Under the pieces are notes generated by a model, which saw only the letters and a list, made by a program, of their open reading frames with translations, was not told where the DNA came from and made no database searches. The position numbers and the translations under genes are program-made. Below, piece after piece: positions 1 through 7,579 of a stretch of 10,862 nucleotides of DNA (positions within the stretch are counted from its first letter, which is position 1; every line of letters starts with the position of its first letter). Source of the DNA: Caldilineaceae bacterium (lineage in GTDB: Bacteria; Chloroflexota; Anaerolineae; Caldilineales; Caldilineaceae); NCBI GenBank assembly GCA_026645635.1, contig JAPKMV010000061.1, forward strand, positions 1 through 10,862, read 5' to 3'.

Positions 1-2
1 AA

Positions 3-62
3 CTCAAGGATCTCGGTGCGCTGGAAACAAGACTTCTGGCTTTCCTGAAGGTGATGGCATGA
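3..62 (+). CDS. C-terminal end of an unidentified upstream protein (partial)
   Basis: The frame starting at base 3 reads LKDLGALETRLLAFLKVMA and stops at TGA 60-62. The segment is amphipathic and helix-like, as at the end of a small regulator or helical domain, but 19 residues are too few to name a family. The stop overlaps the methyltransferase start as ATGA (59-62), the arrangement typical of translationally coupled genes in one operon. The two other forward frames are less convincing: one stops at 46-48, the other runs into the methyltransferase in frame. An HTH controller gene is common in this position in restriction-modification operons, but that is only a guess here. Confidence 0.55.
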   Translation, partial: LKDLGALETRLLAFLKVMA

Positions 63-1273
63 TGGTTGCCCAGCATAAATACTACGAATTCTTTGCCGGC
101 GGCGGTATGGCGCGTCTTGGCCTCGGTAGGCAGTGGACTTGTCTGTTTGCCAACGACTTTTCTGCGAAGAAAGCTGAAAGCTATCGCGCAAACTTCCCAC
201 CGGCTGATGAATTTGTTGAGGGCGATGTATTCGATTTGAACGTCGACGATCTTCCGCCAGGAGCCACAATGGCGTGGGCATCCTTTCCCTGTCAAGACCT
301 ATCTCTGGCCGGAAATGGCCAGGGATTGAATGGGTCGCGTAGCGGGTCATTTTGGGGCTTCTGGAAGCTAATGAAGGGCCTGATTGACGAAGGACGGCCG
401 CTGCCGCTTATCGTCTTGGAGAATGTGGTCGGTACAATCTCGGCGAACAAAGGGCAAGATTTCCTGGTGTTATTGCAGACCCTAATCGATGCCGGTTACC
501 GCGTTGGACCGATGGTTGTCGATGCACAGCATTTCATCCCGCAGTCGAGACCAAGGCTATTTATTGTCGCAGTTCACCAGAGCATTGAATTGCCTGCCGC
601 AGTCGTACAACGCCATCCTGATCCGAAGTGGCAGCCGTCCGGCCTTGCCCGGACACAATTGTCCATGCCTGGTGAAATCAAAGACAAATGGATATGGTGG
701 AATATGCCCCACCCGCCACCGCGCAGGCTTGACCTACTGGATCTACTGGAGGATCAGCCTGAGGGCGTTCGATGGCATTCTCAGGCAGAAACAGACCGGC
801 TGCTGGAATTAATGAGTCCGCTCCATCTGGAAAGAGTCAAAAAGGCTCAGGCATCTGGTAAACGGGTCGCAGGCACGATCTATCGTCGCATTCGCAGCAA
901 CGGAGGAACAAAACACCAGCGCGCCGAAATACGGATGGACAACATCAGCGGTTGTCTCAGAACTGGCAGTGGTGGCTCAAGCAAGCAATTCCTCATGATT
1001 ATTGAAGGGAATCGGATCACCTCCCGCCTTTTCTCGACCCGAGAAGTTGCAAGACTCATGGGAATTCACGACGGATACGCGTTGCCGCCGAAATACAGTG
1101 ACGCGTACCATCTGCTTGGCGATGGGTTGGCGGTTCCTGTTGTGTCGTGGATATCAGACCATATTCTGATACCTGTGCTGACGCCAAACTGGGTGGTGGA
1201 AGATGCTTACAGGCAGAAGTTCAGCGAACTCCAGATGATCTTGCTGGAACGAAAGAACCTTGTAGCTGCGTAA
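59..1273 (+). CDS. DNA (cytosine-5-)-methyltransferase, restriction-modification type
   Basis: Transfers a methyl group from S-adenosylmethionine to carbon 5 of cytosine in a specific DNA site, protecting it from the partner endonuclease. Conserved C5-methyltransferase motifs appear in order: SAM-binding motif I at residues 11-22 (FFAGGGMARLGL), motif IV with the catalytic cysteine at P77-C78-Q79, motif VI E121-N122-V123, motif VIII QSRPR at 162-166, a variable target-recognition region around 190-290, and motifs IX/X with GDGLAVPVV at 354-362. At 404 residues the length is normal for a stand-alone enzyme. Motif I is unusual in reading AGGG where AGxGG is common. Two adjacent ATGs (59, 62) are possible starts; AAGGTG at 48-53 can serve either as ribosome site. 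The next gene, 45 bp on, is the probable endonuclease. GC is lower than in the rest of the window (28/60 at 181-240), suggesting acquisition. The target sequence cannot be read from the protein. Confidence 0.95.
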   Translation: MMVAQHKYYEFFAGGGMARLGLGRQWTCLFANDFSAKKAESYRANFPPADEFVEGDVFDLNVDDLPPGATMAWASFPCQDLSLAGNGQGLNGSRSGSFWGFWKLMKGLIDEGRPLPLIVLENVVGTISANKGQDFLVLLQTLIDAGYRVGPMVVDAQHFIPQSRPRLFIVAVHQSIELPAAVVQRHPDPKWQPSGLARTQLSMPGEIKDKWIWWNMPHPPPRRLDLLDLLEDQPEGVRWHSQAETDRLLELMSPLHLERVKKAQASGKRVAGTIYRRIRSNGGTKHQRAEIRMDNISGCLRTGSGGSSKQFLMIIEGNRITSRLFSTREVARLMGIHDGYALPPKYSDAYHLLGDGLAVPVVSWISDHILIPVLTPNWVVEDAYRQKFSELQMILLERKNLVAA

Positions 1274-1318
1274 TCCCATCTGACGACTTATCCATCCGTC
1301 AACCACAACATTCCAAAC

Positions 1319-2389
1319 ATGCAACCCGAACTTGGAGATGCAATCGTGACACTGTCCAATGCAGTAAAGAATGCAGCAGAGGTGGAATTTGAGCAGTGGT
1401 GTCAAAGACACCAGGACAAAGCTCGCAATCTCCCGATACAAGGTCGCCTTTATGCTGCGCTCGTGATTTTGTGGCATCTTGAGACGGGCGAGTGGGAATA
1501 TGGCGAGCTAACCAAAGTATCTTCCGTTGGAGATCCCAAGTACTTTGGAGATCGCGCAATACGAAATCACACGAAAGGGCGCGTTGTATCCATCCTGCGC
1601 ATGCACGGACAAATCGATCTCATTCCTTCGGTCGAAGCAGGGGGCGAAAGTGGACGGACAAGTGGTAGCACAAAACGAGCAGGTTTGGAGTTCATGCGGC
1701 TAATAGGAGAAGCACTGACCCAAACGCCCACTGGAGCCGGAATAAAACAAGAGGGCGATGCACTGGTCGCCTATCTCTATGAACGAATCTTCTCATTGTT
1801 GGCCGAGCACAGGAACCTTCAGGGCATAACGGCGCCCTATGCAGCGTCAGAGTCGATGGCGACCTACATCGCCAAACTACTGAACGCGCATCAGACGAAT
1901 CCAGGGGCTGTGCTGCAACATCTGATCGGTGCAAAATTGGAGATTCGCTTTGCAGACCAGCCCGGTATAGTCAGGCATCACAGCTCAGCCACAGCAGATG
2001 TCCAGATTGGTCGGTTGGGTGACTTTGAGATAGGCTCGACGGTCTTCCACGTAACAAAGAATCCTACAAATGATCACTTCCGCAAGGCCTGGCAGAATGC
2101 GCAGAACGGGCGGAAGGTCTATTTGCTCGTACCCAGGCAGATGCTCACAGCGACAATCAGCCTCGCCGAAGTATTCAAGGAGGGTTTCACAAAGAAGGTT
2201 GACATTCACTCCGTGGAAGGCTTTGTAACTCAAAATCTTGACGAATTGGCGGTCTTCGACCGTGACGAAGCCCTGCGCCAACTGCATCAGTTGCTCACCA
2301 AGTACAACGAACTGGTCGCTCGCTACGAAAATGAGCCGTCCCTGAAAATCGTCATCCCTGATTTCGGCGTCAGTTCGACGGCAGGATAA
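1319..2389 (+). CDS. DUF4928-family protein, probable type II restriction endonuclease
   Basis: Likely the nuclease partner of the preceding methyltransferase. Recognition rests on the C-terminal half: a block at residues 225-275 containing ADVQIG, GDFEIGSTVFHVTKNP and later N-G-(x)-YLLVP, and the closing segment YNELV...NEPSLKI at 329-344, which I recognise as the pattern of DUF4928 proteins found next to cytosine methyltransferases. D227, D235, E237 and K247 are candidate catalytic residues of a PD-(D/E)XK-like core, but the canonical spacing is not obvious, so I do not assign them. The N-terminal half (1-190) is helical and has no motif I know. Start is uncertain: ATG 1319 has no clear ribosome site, while the in-frame GTG at 1346 (residue 10) has GGAG at 1334-1337, eight bases upstream. 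It ends 4 bp before the HicB-like gene. Enzymatic activity is inferred from family and context only. Confidence 0.75.
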   Translation: MQPELGDAIVTLSNAVKNAAEVEFEQWCQRHQDKARNLPIQGRLYAALVILWHLETGEWEYGELTKVSSVGDPKYFGDRAIRNHTKGRVVSILRMHGQIDLIPSVEAGGESGRTSGSTKRAGLEFMRLIGEALTQTPTGAGIKQEGDALVAYLYERIFSLLAEHRNLQGITAPYAASESMATYIAKLLNAHQTNPGAVLQHLIGAKLEIRFADQPGIVRHHSSATADVQIGRLGDFEIGSTVFHVTKNPTNDHFRKAWQNAQNGRKVYLLVPRQMLTATISLAEVFKEGFTKKVDIHSVEGFVTQNLDELAVFDRDEALRQLHQLLTKYNELVARYENEPSLKIVIPDFGVSSTAG

Positions 2390-2393
2390 AACC

Positions 2394-2663
2394 GTGTACG
2401 TGCAAACCCGCATTGTCAATCGTGGACTGAAGTATCCGGTTGTACTGGAACCGGAAACAATCGATGGTGGCTTTATAACCCACTGCCCCGAACTTAGGGG
2501 ATGCTGGTCGCAGGGTGAGACGGTGGAGGACGCTCTGCAAAATATCGAGGACGCAATCTCAGGCTGGCTTGCAGCGTATGAGGAGCAGGCTGCCTTTAGT
2601 TCGGACCAAACAACGCCCTTAGTCCACCCCCAGGGCTTGAACCGTGAACCATGCCAAAGCTGA
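2394..2663 (+). CDS. HicB-like antitoxin-fold protein, orphan
   Basis: An 89-residue protein whose residues 13-62 match the HicB/UPF0150 partial RNase-H-like fold: [26 protein letters not shown] and the helix [18 protein letters not shown]. In HicAB systems HicB binds and neutralises the mRNA-cleaving toxin HicA. No HicA-like gene (about 60 residues with a GSH motif) is seen on either side, so this is an orphan or plays another role. The start is GTG 2394 with AGGA at 2383-2386, seven bases upstream and inside the end of the endonuclease gene, implying co-translation. The tail after about residue 63 is not HicB-like and the stop lies 12 bases inside the following permease gene, so the true 3' end may have been lost when the island inserted. 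There is no obvious DNA-binding domain at the C-terminus, which many HicB proteins carry. Confidence 0.72.
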   Translation: MYVQTRIVNRGLKYPVVLEPETIDGGFITHCPELRGCWSQGETVEDALQNIEDAISGWLAAYEEQAAFSSDQTTPLVHPQGLNREPCQS

Positions 2664-5044
2664 GCACACGCTGGTATAAAGTCTTCCACGACCTGTGGAG
2701 CAGCCGCACCCGCACGCTGATCGTGGCGTTGGCCGTCGCTGTAGGCGTCTACGCCGTGGGCACGATCCTCGCCGCACAGACGCTGATGCTGCGCGAGTTC
2801 AGCCTGGGCCGCGCCAAGGCTCAGGTGGCTTCCGCCATCCTGACCACCTATCCCTTCGACGCCGAACTCGCCGCGCGCATTGCCGCGTTGCCCGGCGTTG
2901 CCGCAGCCGAGGGGCGCGCCACCACCAGCGTACGCGCGTTGACGCCGCCGGACACCTGGCGCAGCCTCAACATCACCGTCGTCGACGAGTTTGACCAGAT
3001 GCAGGTGGACAAATACCTGCCCGTGGCCGGCGCCTGGCCCACCCAGAAGGGCGAGATCATGCTCGAATGGCTCGGCCTCGACTATTTGGGCGCTGAAATC
3101 GGCGACACGCTTACCATCGAACTGGCGACCGGCGCACAGAAGCAGTTGCAGGTTGTCGGCACGGGCCACGATCCCCAGCAGCTCAGCCCCGAGATCATCA
3201 ACGTGACCGGCGGCATCGTCACACCGGAGACGATGACCTATCTGGGACTGTCACATCTCTTCACGGAACTCCACCTGCGCGTCGATGCAGCGCACACTGA
3301 CCCGGCCGGGGTCGCCGCAGTGGTGGATGCAGTGGAGGATCGCATCGAGCGCAGCGGGCGAGAAGTGCTCAACACCTACGTCGTGGGTCGCTCGATGATC
3401 GAGTCGATTGTCGACACGGCCGTGGCGATCCTGAACTCCTTTGGCTGGATCATCCTGCTCCTCTCCGGATTTCTGGTCATCAACACCATCTCCGCGCTGA
3501 TCGCGCAGCAGGTCAACCAGATCGGCGTGATGAAGCTGGTGGGCGCGTCGCGGCTGCAGATGGCGGCCATGTACATCACGCTGGTGCTCATCTACGGCGT
3601 GCTCGCCTGCCTGATCGCGGTGCCGTTGGCGGTGCTCACCGGACAGATGTTGATCACCAACCTGGTGGCGGAACTGGTCAACCTGCGCCCGGTCAGCTAT
3701 GCGCTGCCGGCCGAGGTCTACCTTGTCATGATCGCCGTCGGCACGCTGATCCCGCTGGCGGCTGGGCTGCTGCCGGTCTGGCAGGGGACGCGCATCACCA
3801 CCTACGCCGCGCTCAACGACATCGGCATCCACGCCGAGGCGGCCGGGCATGGCCTGTTCGAGCGTATGCTGGAACGACTGCCGCGGCGTTGGCTGCAGCG
3901 CCCGCTCTTGCTCTCGGCGCGCAATGCCGTGCGTCACAAGGGGCGGCTGCTGCGCACGACCATCGTCCTGGTGCTGGGCACTGCGCTCTTCATCGGCGTC
4001 ATTTCGGTGCGCCAGTCGGTCAACACCACCCAGGCCGATTTTCTGCGCTACCACCAATATGATGTGCGGCTGGGCTTCGGGGAGCCGCTGCGGATTGCGC
4101 GGCTTGCGGCCATTGCGGCGGAACTGCCCGACGTGGTGGCCGTGGAAGGCTGGGGCCTCGACAGCGCGCTGCGGGTGCGGCCCGATGGCAGCGAAAGCAA
4201 CCGCTACCAGGTGGTCGGGCTGCCGGGGGACACGGCGCTGGTCGATCCGGTTGTGCAGGCGGGGCGTTGGCTCACGCCGGAAGATGAATATGCGGTTGTG
4301 CTCAATGCCACGGTGGCCAAAGACGAACTGGATGTCGCGGTGGGCGACACGATCGTGCTCGACATGGCCGGGCGTGAGCGCCCCTGGACCGTGGTGGGCA
4401 TCGTCAGCACCGACGCACAGGGGCCGAAGATTTTCATCAACTACCCCACCTTCGCCTATGAGACGCGCACCGTCGGCAAGGCCAACAGCCTGCAGGTGAT
4501 CAGCGCGCGCCATGACCTGCGCGCCCAGCAGAGCATGGAAACGATCCTGCGCAACCACTTTGAGAACCGGGGCGTAGAGGTGCGCAGCACGCGCACGACA
4601 CAGCGGCTCAACGCGCAGAATGGCCTGATGTTCGACATCATCGTGGGCTTCCTGATCTTGATGGCCGTGCAATTGGGCGGGGTGGGCAGCATGGGCCTTT
4701 CCACGACGATGAGCATTAATATCACCGAACGCATCCGCGAGATCGGCGTGCTGCGCGCCATCGGCGCGTCGAACGGCGCCATCCGCCGCATCGTGCTGCT
4801 GGAAGGGCTGGTGATCGCCACGGTGAGCTGGATGGTGGGCTTTGTGCTCTCCTACCCCGCCGCGCAGTTCATGAGCAGCGCCATCGGCATTGCGCTGCTG
4901 GACATGCCCCTCACCTTCACCTACGCCCTGCCCGCCGCACTGCTCTGGTTCGTCGTGCTGCTCGGGTTGGCAGTCGTGGCCAGCCTGGGGCCGGCGCGCA
5001 GCGCGGTGACGCTGACGATCCGGGAGGTGCTGGCGTATGAGTAG
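2651..5044 (+). CDS. ABC transporter permease with two FtsX-type halves (MacB/LolC-E class)
   Basis: Membrane subunit of an ABC exporter. About eight membrane segments are visible in two repeats of one-plus-three: TM1 near residues 22-42, a large extracytoplasmic domain to about 255, TM2-4 near 262-285, 305-335 and 357-378; then TM5 near 436-455, a second extracytoplasmic domain to about 655, and TM6-8 near 663-684, 714-740 and 760-783. The coupling segments [11 protein letters not shown] and [12 protein letters not shown] after TM2 and TM6 are the FtsX-domain signature. At 797 residues it is the size of double-FtsX permeases, so one chain can supply both transmembrane halves. The start at ATG 2651 fits the family N-terminus (basic residues, then [16 protein letters not shown]), though the ribosome site is poor. 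Two ATPases follow. Such systems move lipoproteins, lipids or peptides or act as mechanotransmission devices; the substrate here is unknown. Confidence 0.93.
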   Translation: MPKLSTRWYKVFHDLWSSRTRTLIVALAVAVGVYAVGTILAAQTLMLREFSLGRAKAQVASAILTTYPFDAELAARIAALPGVAAAEGRATTSVRALTPPDTWRSLNITVVDEFDQMQVDKYLPVAGAWPTQKGEIMLEWLGLDYLGAEIGDTLTIELATGAQKQLQVVGTGHDPQQLSPEIINVTGGIVTPETMTYLGLSHLFTELHLRVDAAHTDPAGVAAVVDAVEDRIERSGREVLNTYVVGRSMIESIVDTAVAILNSFGWIILLLSGFLVINTISALIAQQVNQIGVMKLVGASRLQMAAMYITLVLIYGVLACLIAVPLAVLTGQMLITNLVAELVNLRPVSYALPAEVYLVMIAVGTLIPLAAGLLPVWQGTRITTYAALNDIGIHAEAAGHGLFERMLERLPRRWLQRPLLLSARNAVRHKGRLLRTTIVLVLGTALFIGVISVRQSVNTTQADFLRYHQYDVRLGFGEPLRIARLAAIAAELPDVVAVEGWGLDSALRVRPDGSESNRYQVVGLPGDTALVDPVVQAGRWLTPEDEYAVVLNATVAKDELDVAVGDTIVLDMAGRERPWTVVGIVSTDAQGPKIFINYPTFAYETRTVGKANSLQVISARHDLRAQQSMETILRNHFENRGVEVRSTRTTQRLNAQNGLMFDIIVGFLILMAVQLGGVGSMGLSTTMSINITERIREIGVLRAIGASNGAIRRIVLLEGLVIATVSWMVGFVLSYPAAQFMSSAIGIALLDMPLTFTYALPAALLWFVVLLGLAVVASLGPARSAVTLTIREVLAYE

Positions 5045-5068
5045 AGATTGGGAGATTAGGAGATTGGG
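5045..5068 (+). repeat. Three tandem 8-bp units (AGATTGGG/AGATTAGG/AGATTGGG)
   Basis: Units begin at 5045, 5053 and 5061; the middle one differs by a single base. The array starts immediately after the permease stop codon and lies inside the ABC operon. It looks like a dispersed intergenic repeat rather than a regulatory site, though this cannot be told from one copy. Confidence 0.9.
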
Positions 5069-5121
5069 GTCGAGGGGCTTTGTTACGCGCAAGGGTGTGA
5101 AGGTTCCGTTTCCCGTTGGGC

Positions 5122-5145
5122 TTGGCGTCTTTGCGTCTTGGCGTG
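5122..5145 (+). repeat. Three tandem 8-bp units (TTGGCGTC/TTTGCGTC/TTGGCGTG)
   Basis: Units begin at 5122, 5130 and 5138, with one-base differences from TTGGCGTC. The array ends nine bases before the ATPase start at 5155 and so occupies its ribosome-binding region. Upstream in-frame codons from an ATG at 5116 would translate this repeat ([12 protein letters not shown]), which argues for starting the ATPase at 5155. Similar CTTTGCGTC-type repeats are, to my knowledge, scattered through intergenic DNA of several bacterial phyla, including Chloroflexota. Confidence 0.88.
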
Positions 5146-5154
5146 AGATCATTT

Positions 5155-5847
5155 ATGGGTGACAGCGAGCAACTGATCGAGTTGCGCGGGGTGAAGAAGG
5201 CGTATCGAACGCCGGCTGGCGATTTCTACGCGCTGCGCGGCATCGACCTGACGATCCGGCCAGGTGAGTTTGTCGCGCTGTCAGGCCGCTCCGGCGCCGG
5301 CAAATCGACGCTCATCAACCTGATCAGCGGCATCGACCGTGCCACCGCCGGCGAAATCTGGATCGCCGACCAGGCCATCCACCGCATGAACGAGGAAAAG
5401 CTGACCCGCTGGCGCGGCCGCCAGGTGGGCGTCATCTTTCAGTCCTTCCAACTGATGCCGATGTTGACCTGCGTGCAGAATGTCATGCTGCCCATGGACT
5501 TCGCCAACCTCTACAAGTCGCCCAAGGAGCGCGTGGCGCGGGCGATGCATTTGCTGGAGCAGGTGGAGATCGCCGAGCACGCACACAAACGGCCGAGCGC
5601 GGTCTCCGGCGGGCAGCGCCAGCGCGTCGCCATCGCCCGCGCCCTGGCCAATGACCCGGTTTTTCTCGCGGCCGACGAGCCAACAGGCAGTCTCGACTCG
5701 AAAACGGCGGATGCGGTCTTTGCGGTCTTCGAGCAATTGGTGGCCGCGGGCAAGACCATCTTCATGGCCACCCATGATCGCGAACTGGCAGCGCGGGCGC
5801 AGCGCATCGTGCACATCGAGGACGGTCTGCTCGTGGAGGATGCGTGA
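5155..5847 (+). CDS. ABC transporter ATPase, MacB/LolD family, copy 1
   Basis: Hydrolyses ATP in the cytoplasm to drive the FtsX-type permease encoded upstream. All nucleotide-binding motifs are canonical in this 230-residue protein: Walker [10 protein letters not shown] at 44-52, Q-loop around Q96, signature VSGGQ at 150-154, Walker B VFLAADE at 169-175 with catalytic E175, D-loop SLD, and switch histidine H207. The sequence PTGSLD and the MFAN/MD-type helical region are typical of the LolD/MacB subgroup. I start it at ATG 5155 ([10 protein letters not shown]), which aligns with other family members; an in-frame ATG at 5116 would add 13 residues read from a tandem repeat. Only a weak ribosome site (GTGAGA) is seen. 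It shares an exact 29-base stretch (5229-5257) with the next gene. Its stop overlaps the next start as TGATG. Confidence 0.94.
   Translation: MGDSEQLIELRGVKKAYRTPAGDFYALRGIDLTIRPGEFVALSGRSGAGKSTLINLISGIDRATAGEIWIADQAIHRMNEEKLTRWRGRQVGVIFQSFQLMPMLTCVQNVMLPMDFANLYKSPKERVARAMHLLEQVEIAEHAHKRPSAVSGGQRQRVAIARALANDPVFLAADEPTGSLDSKTADAVFAVFEQLVAAGKTIFMATHDRELAARAQRIVHIEDGLLVEDA
5835..5839 (+). promoter_or_regulatory. Ribosome-binding site GGAGG for the second ATPase
   Basis: A perfect GGAGG lies seven bases before ATG 5847, inside the last codons of the first ATPase gene. It selects ATG 5847 over GTG 5844 (spacing four) and over the later in-frame ATG 5886, which has no comparable site. Confidence 0.75.
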
Positions 5848-6599
5848 TGCGGTGGGGCAGACGCCGCACCGGCACAGAGCGGGCGATGAATGGGGCAACG
5901 TTGGTTGCCGCCGATGGCATCATCGACCTGCGCGGCATCACCAAAGCCTATGCGACAGTCGCGGGGCCGTTCATCGCGCTGCGCGGCATCGACCTGACGA
6001 TCCAGGCGGGCGAATTCGTGGCCGTCGTCGGGAAGTCCGGCAGCGGGAAGTCCACATTGATCAATATGTTCACCGGCATCGACCACCCCACCGACGGCGA
6101 GGTGATCGTGGCGAACACGGCAATCCGGCATCTGGACGAGGGCAAGATGGCCGAGTGGCGCGGGCGAACCATGGGCATCATCTTTCAGTTCTTCCAACTG
6201 CTGCCGACGCTCTCGATCATCGAAAACGTGATGATCCCAATGGACTTGGCGGGGATGTATGGGATGGGCGAACGCTATGAGCGGGCGCAGCATCTGCTGG
6301 CGCAGGTGGGGCTGGCCGACGAGGCCCACAAGTACCCGGCCACCGTCTCCGCCGGCCACCAGCAGCGCGCCGCCATCGCCCGCGCGCTGGCCAACGACCC
6401 GCCGATCCTCGTGGCCGACGAACCAACCGGCAACCTCGACACCCGCGCAGCCGAGAGTGTGTTTGAACTGTTCGAGACGCTGGTGGCCGCCGGCAAGACG
6501 ATCCTCATGGTCACCCATGACAGCGAACTTGCGCAGCGCGTGCCGCGCGTCGTCACCATTGCCGACGGGCTGATTGTGAGCGATGTGAGGCGGAATTAG
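5847..6599 (+). CDS. ABC transporter ATPase, MacB/LolD family, copy 2 with altered signature motif
   Basis: Second ATPase of the exporter, 250 residues from ATG 5847. Walker [10 protein letters not shown] is at 62-70, Q-loop Q114, Walker B ILVADE at 187-192 with E192, and switch histidine H224. The signature is VSAGHQQR at 167-174, where the family norm is LSGGEQQR and copy 1 has SGGQ: the first glycine is alanine and the E/Q position is histidine. If copies 1 and 2 pair as a heterodimer, one of the two ATP sites would contain the altered signature. SAG-type signatures do occur in related ATPases, so loss of activity is not implied. Compared with copy 1 it has an extra basic N-terminus ([12 protein letters not shown]). 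A start at ATG 5886 is possible but lacks a ribosome site. The exact 29-base match at 5975-6003 to copy 1 points to a tandem duplication or gene conversion. Confidence 0.93.
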   Translation: MRWGRRRTGTERAMNGATLVAADGIIDLRGITKAYATVAGPFIALRGIDLTIQAGEFVAVVGKSGSGKSTLINMFTGIDHPTDGEVIVANTAIRHLDEGKMAEWRGRTMGIIFQFFQLLPTLSIIENVMIPMDLAGMYGMGERYERAQHLLAQVGLADEAHKYPATVSAGHQQRAAIARALANDPPILVADEPTGNLDTRAAESVFELFETLVAAGKTILMVTHDSELAQRVPRVVTIADGLIVSDVRRN

Positions 6600-6646
6600 G
6601 GAATGATGAATGCGGAACGGGTGGACATTCCCCATTCATCATTCCC
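6599..6646. repeat. Perfect 14-bp inverted repeat between convergent genes
   Basis: GGGAATGATGAATG at 6599-6612 is exactly complementary to 6633-6646, with a 20-base loop. A second pairing, GAACGGG 6615-6621 with CCCGTTC 6644-6650, competes with the first. It fills the 49-bp gap between the ATPase and L,D-transpeptidase stops, so it could act as a bidirectional transcription stop, but neither side has a long T-tract. The GAATGATGAATG core resembles dispersed intergenic repeats. Confidence 0.85.
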
Positions 6647-6648
6647 GT

Positions 6649-7542
6649 TCAGTTGTTTACGACCACCTCAGTGCCCACGCTCGCCCATTCGTAGAGCGCC
6701 TGCGCTTCGGGCACGCGCAGGTTGACGCAGCCGTGGCTCACCGGCGTGCCAAAGTTGTTGTGCCAATAGGCGCCGTGGATGGCGAACGCACCGGAGTAGT
6801 ACATCGTCCAGGGCACGTCGGGCGTGTCATAGCCGGGGCCGCGCATGCGCGTCTTGTCATATTTGACATAGACCTTGAACTTGCCCGGCAGCGTGCGCCA
6901 GCCCGGTTTGCCGGTGCTGACGATGGTCTCGAAGACGGGCACGTCGCCCTGCCAGGCGGTCAGTTTCTGGTCGGAGATGTCGATCTCGATCCAGCGCTTG
7001 CCGTCTGCGGGCGCATCGCTGCGAAAGACGACGGGCGCATCGCTCGCGGGCGCGGCGGTTTCTGTCGTGGCGGGTGCAGCCGCACTGTCGCTGGCCAGGT
7101 CCGGTGTCGCTGCATCGACGAGCGCAGCCGCGGGCAATTCAGCCGCACCCGCGTTGCGGAAGGTGACCGGGGCCAGGTATTCGTCGTAGTTCAAGTTGCT
7201 GTGGACAACGCGCAGACGCAGCTTGTGCTCGCCATTGGGATAGGCGGCCGTGTTGAGGCTGAAGAGCACGCCCGGGACATCCTGCGGCTTTTCGCCCAAT
7301 GCCAGAAAGGTGGCGTGCCGCTCGTCGCCGCCGAGGAGCAAATCAACCTGCCACTTGCGAAACGTGGGGTGGCTCGCCTGGCCCGTCACCGGGACGACGC
7401 CGGACAGGACGCTGCCGGCAGCCGGCGCGGCGATGCCGTTGCCATCGGCGGCGTGGAGGCCCGGGGCCAACAGCAGCAAGGCCAGCAGTGCGCCGCCAAG
7501 CGCTCGCCAGGCACTGGGCGAGAAATGAATCATGCGGGTCAT
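6649..7542 (-). CDS. Secreted L,D-transpeptidase (YkuD domain) with Ig-like N-terminal domain
   Basis: Cross-links or modifies peptidoglycan stem peptides outside the membrane by a cysteine mechanism. The 297-residue protein starts with a signal peptide (residues 1-31, leucine-rich core, likely cut after LHA). Residues 36-128 form an Ig-like domain ([48 protein letters not shown]), followed by an Ala/Pro-rich linker to about 172 and a YkuD catalytic domain 183-297. The active-site motif is complete: H256, then S269-H270-G271-C272-V273-N274. The start at 7542 is chosen because AGGAG (complement of 7551-7555) lies eight bases upstream and the signal peptide follows directly; the same frame stays open far upstream but only as a shadow of the neighbouring gene. 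It lies 37 bp behind the DUF1801 gene and is probably co-transcribed with it. A role in cell-wall maintenance is inferred from the family. Confidence 0.93.
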   Translation of the reverse strand: MTRMIHFSPSAWRALGGALLALLLLAPGLHAADGNGIAAPAAGSVLSGVVPVTGQASHPTFRKWQVDLLLGGDERHATFLALGEKPQDVPGVLFSLNTAAYPNGEHKLRLRVVHSNLNYDEYLAPVTFRNAGAAELPAAALVDAATPDLASDSAAAPATTETAAPASDAPVVFRSDAPADGKRWIEIDISDQKLTAWQGDVPVFETIVSTGKPGWRTLPGKFKVYVKYDKTRMRGPGYDTPDVPWTMYYSGAFAIHGAYWHNNFGTPVSHGCVNLRVPEAQALYEWASVGTEVVVNN

Positions 7543-7550
7543 CGATGCGT

Positions 7551-7555
7551 CTCCT
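7551..7555 (-). promoter_or_regulatory. Ribosome-binding site AGGAG of the L,D-transpeptidase
   Basis: On the minus strand AGGAG is followed by eight bases and then the ATG at 7542, a good Shine-Dalgarno distance. It fixes the start just before the signal peptide. Confidence 0.7.
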
Positions 7556-7579
7556 GATCTGTAGTTGCGCGTCATTGGA

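Noticed and set aside
2640..2700. HicA toxin gene after the HicB-like gene
   Set aside because: No frame here encodes a 60-residue GSH-containing protein; the permease begins inside the HicB-like gene.
1985..3169. Minus-strand open frame (394 codons) across the endonuclease, HicB and permease genes
   Set aside because: It crosses three supported genes on the other strand and shows no family motif.
5045..5145. CRISPR array
   Set aside because: The 8-bp units are directly adjacent with no spacers, and there are no cas genes.
3251..5152. Long minus-strand open frame (633 codons) opposite the FtsX permease
   Set aside because: His/Arg/Asp/Gln-rich translation without any domain, exactly antisense to a clear membrane protein; a shadow of high GC.
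6633..6660. Classical intrinsic terminator for the ABC operon
   Set aside because: The hairpin is followed by mixed sequence rather than a run of T on either strand, so it is listed as an inverted repeat only.
6610..7557. Plus-strand open frame opposite the L,D-transpeptidase
   Set aside because: Composition-driven antisense frame; the minus strand has a signal peptide, ribosome site and catalytic motif.
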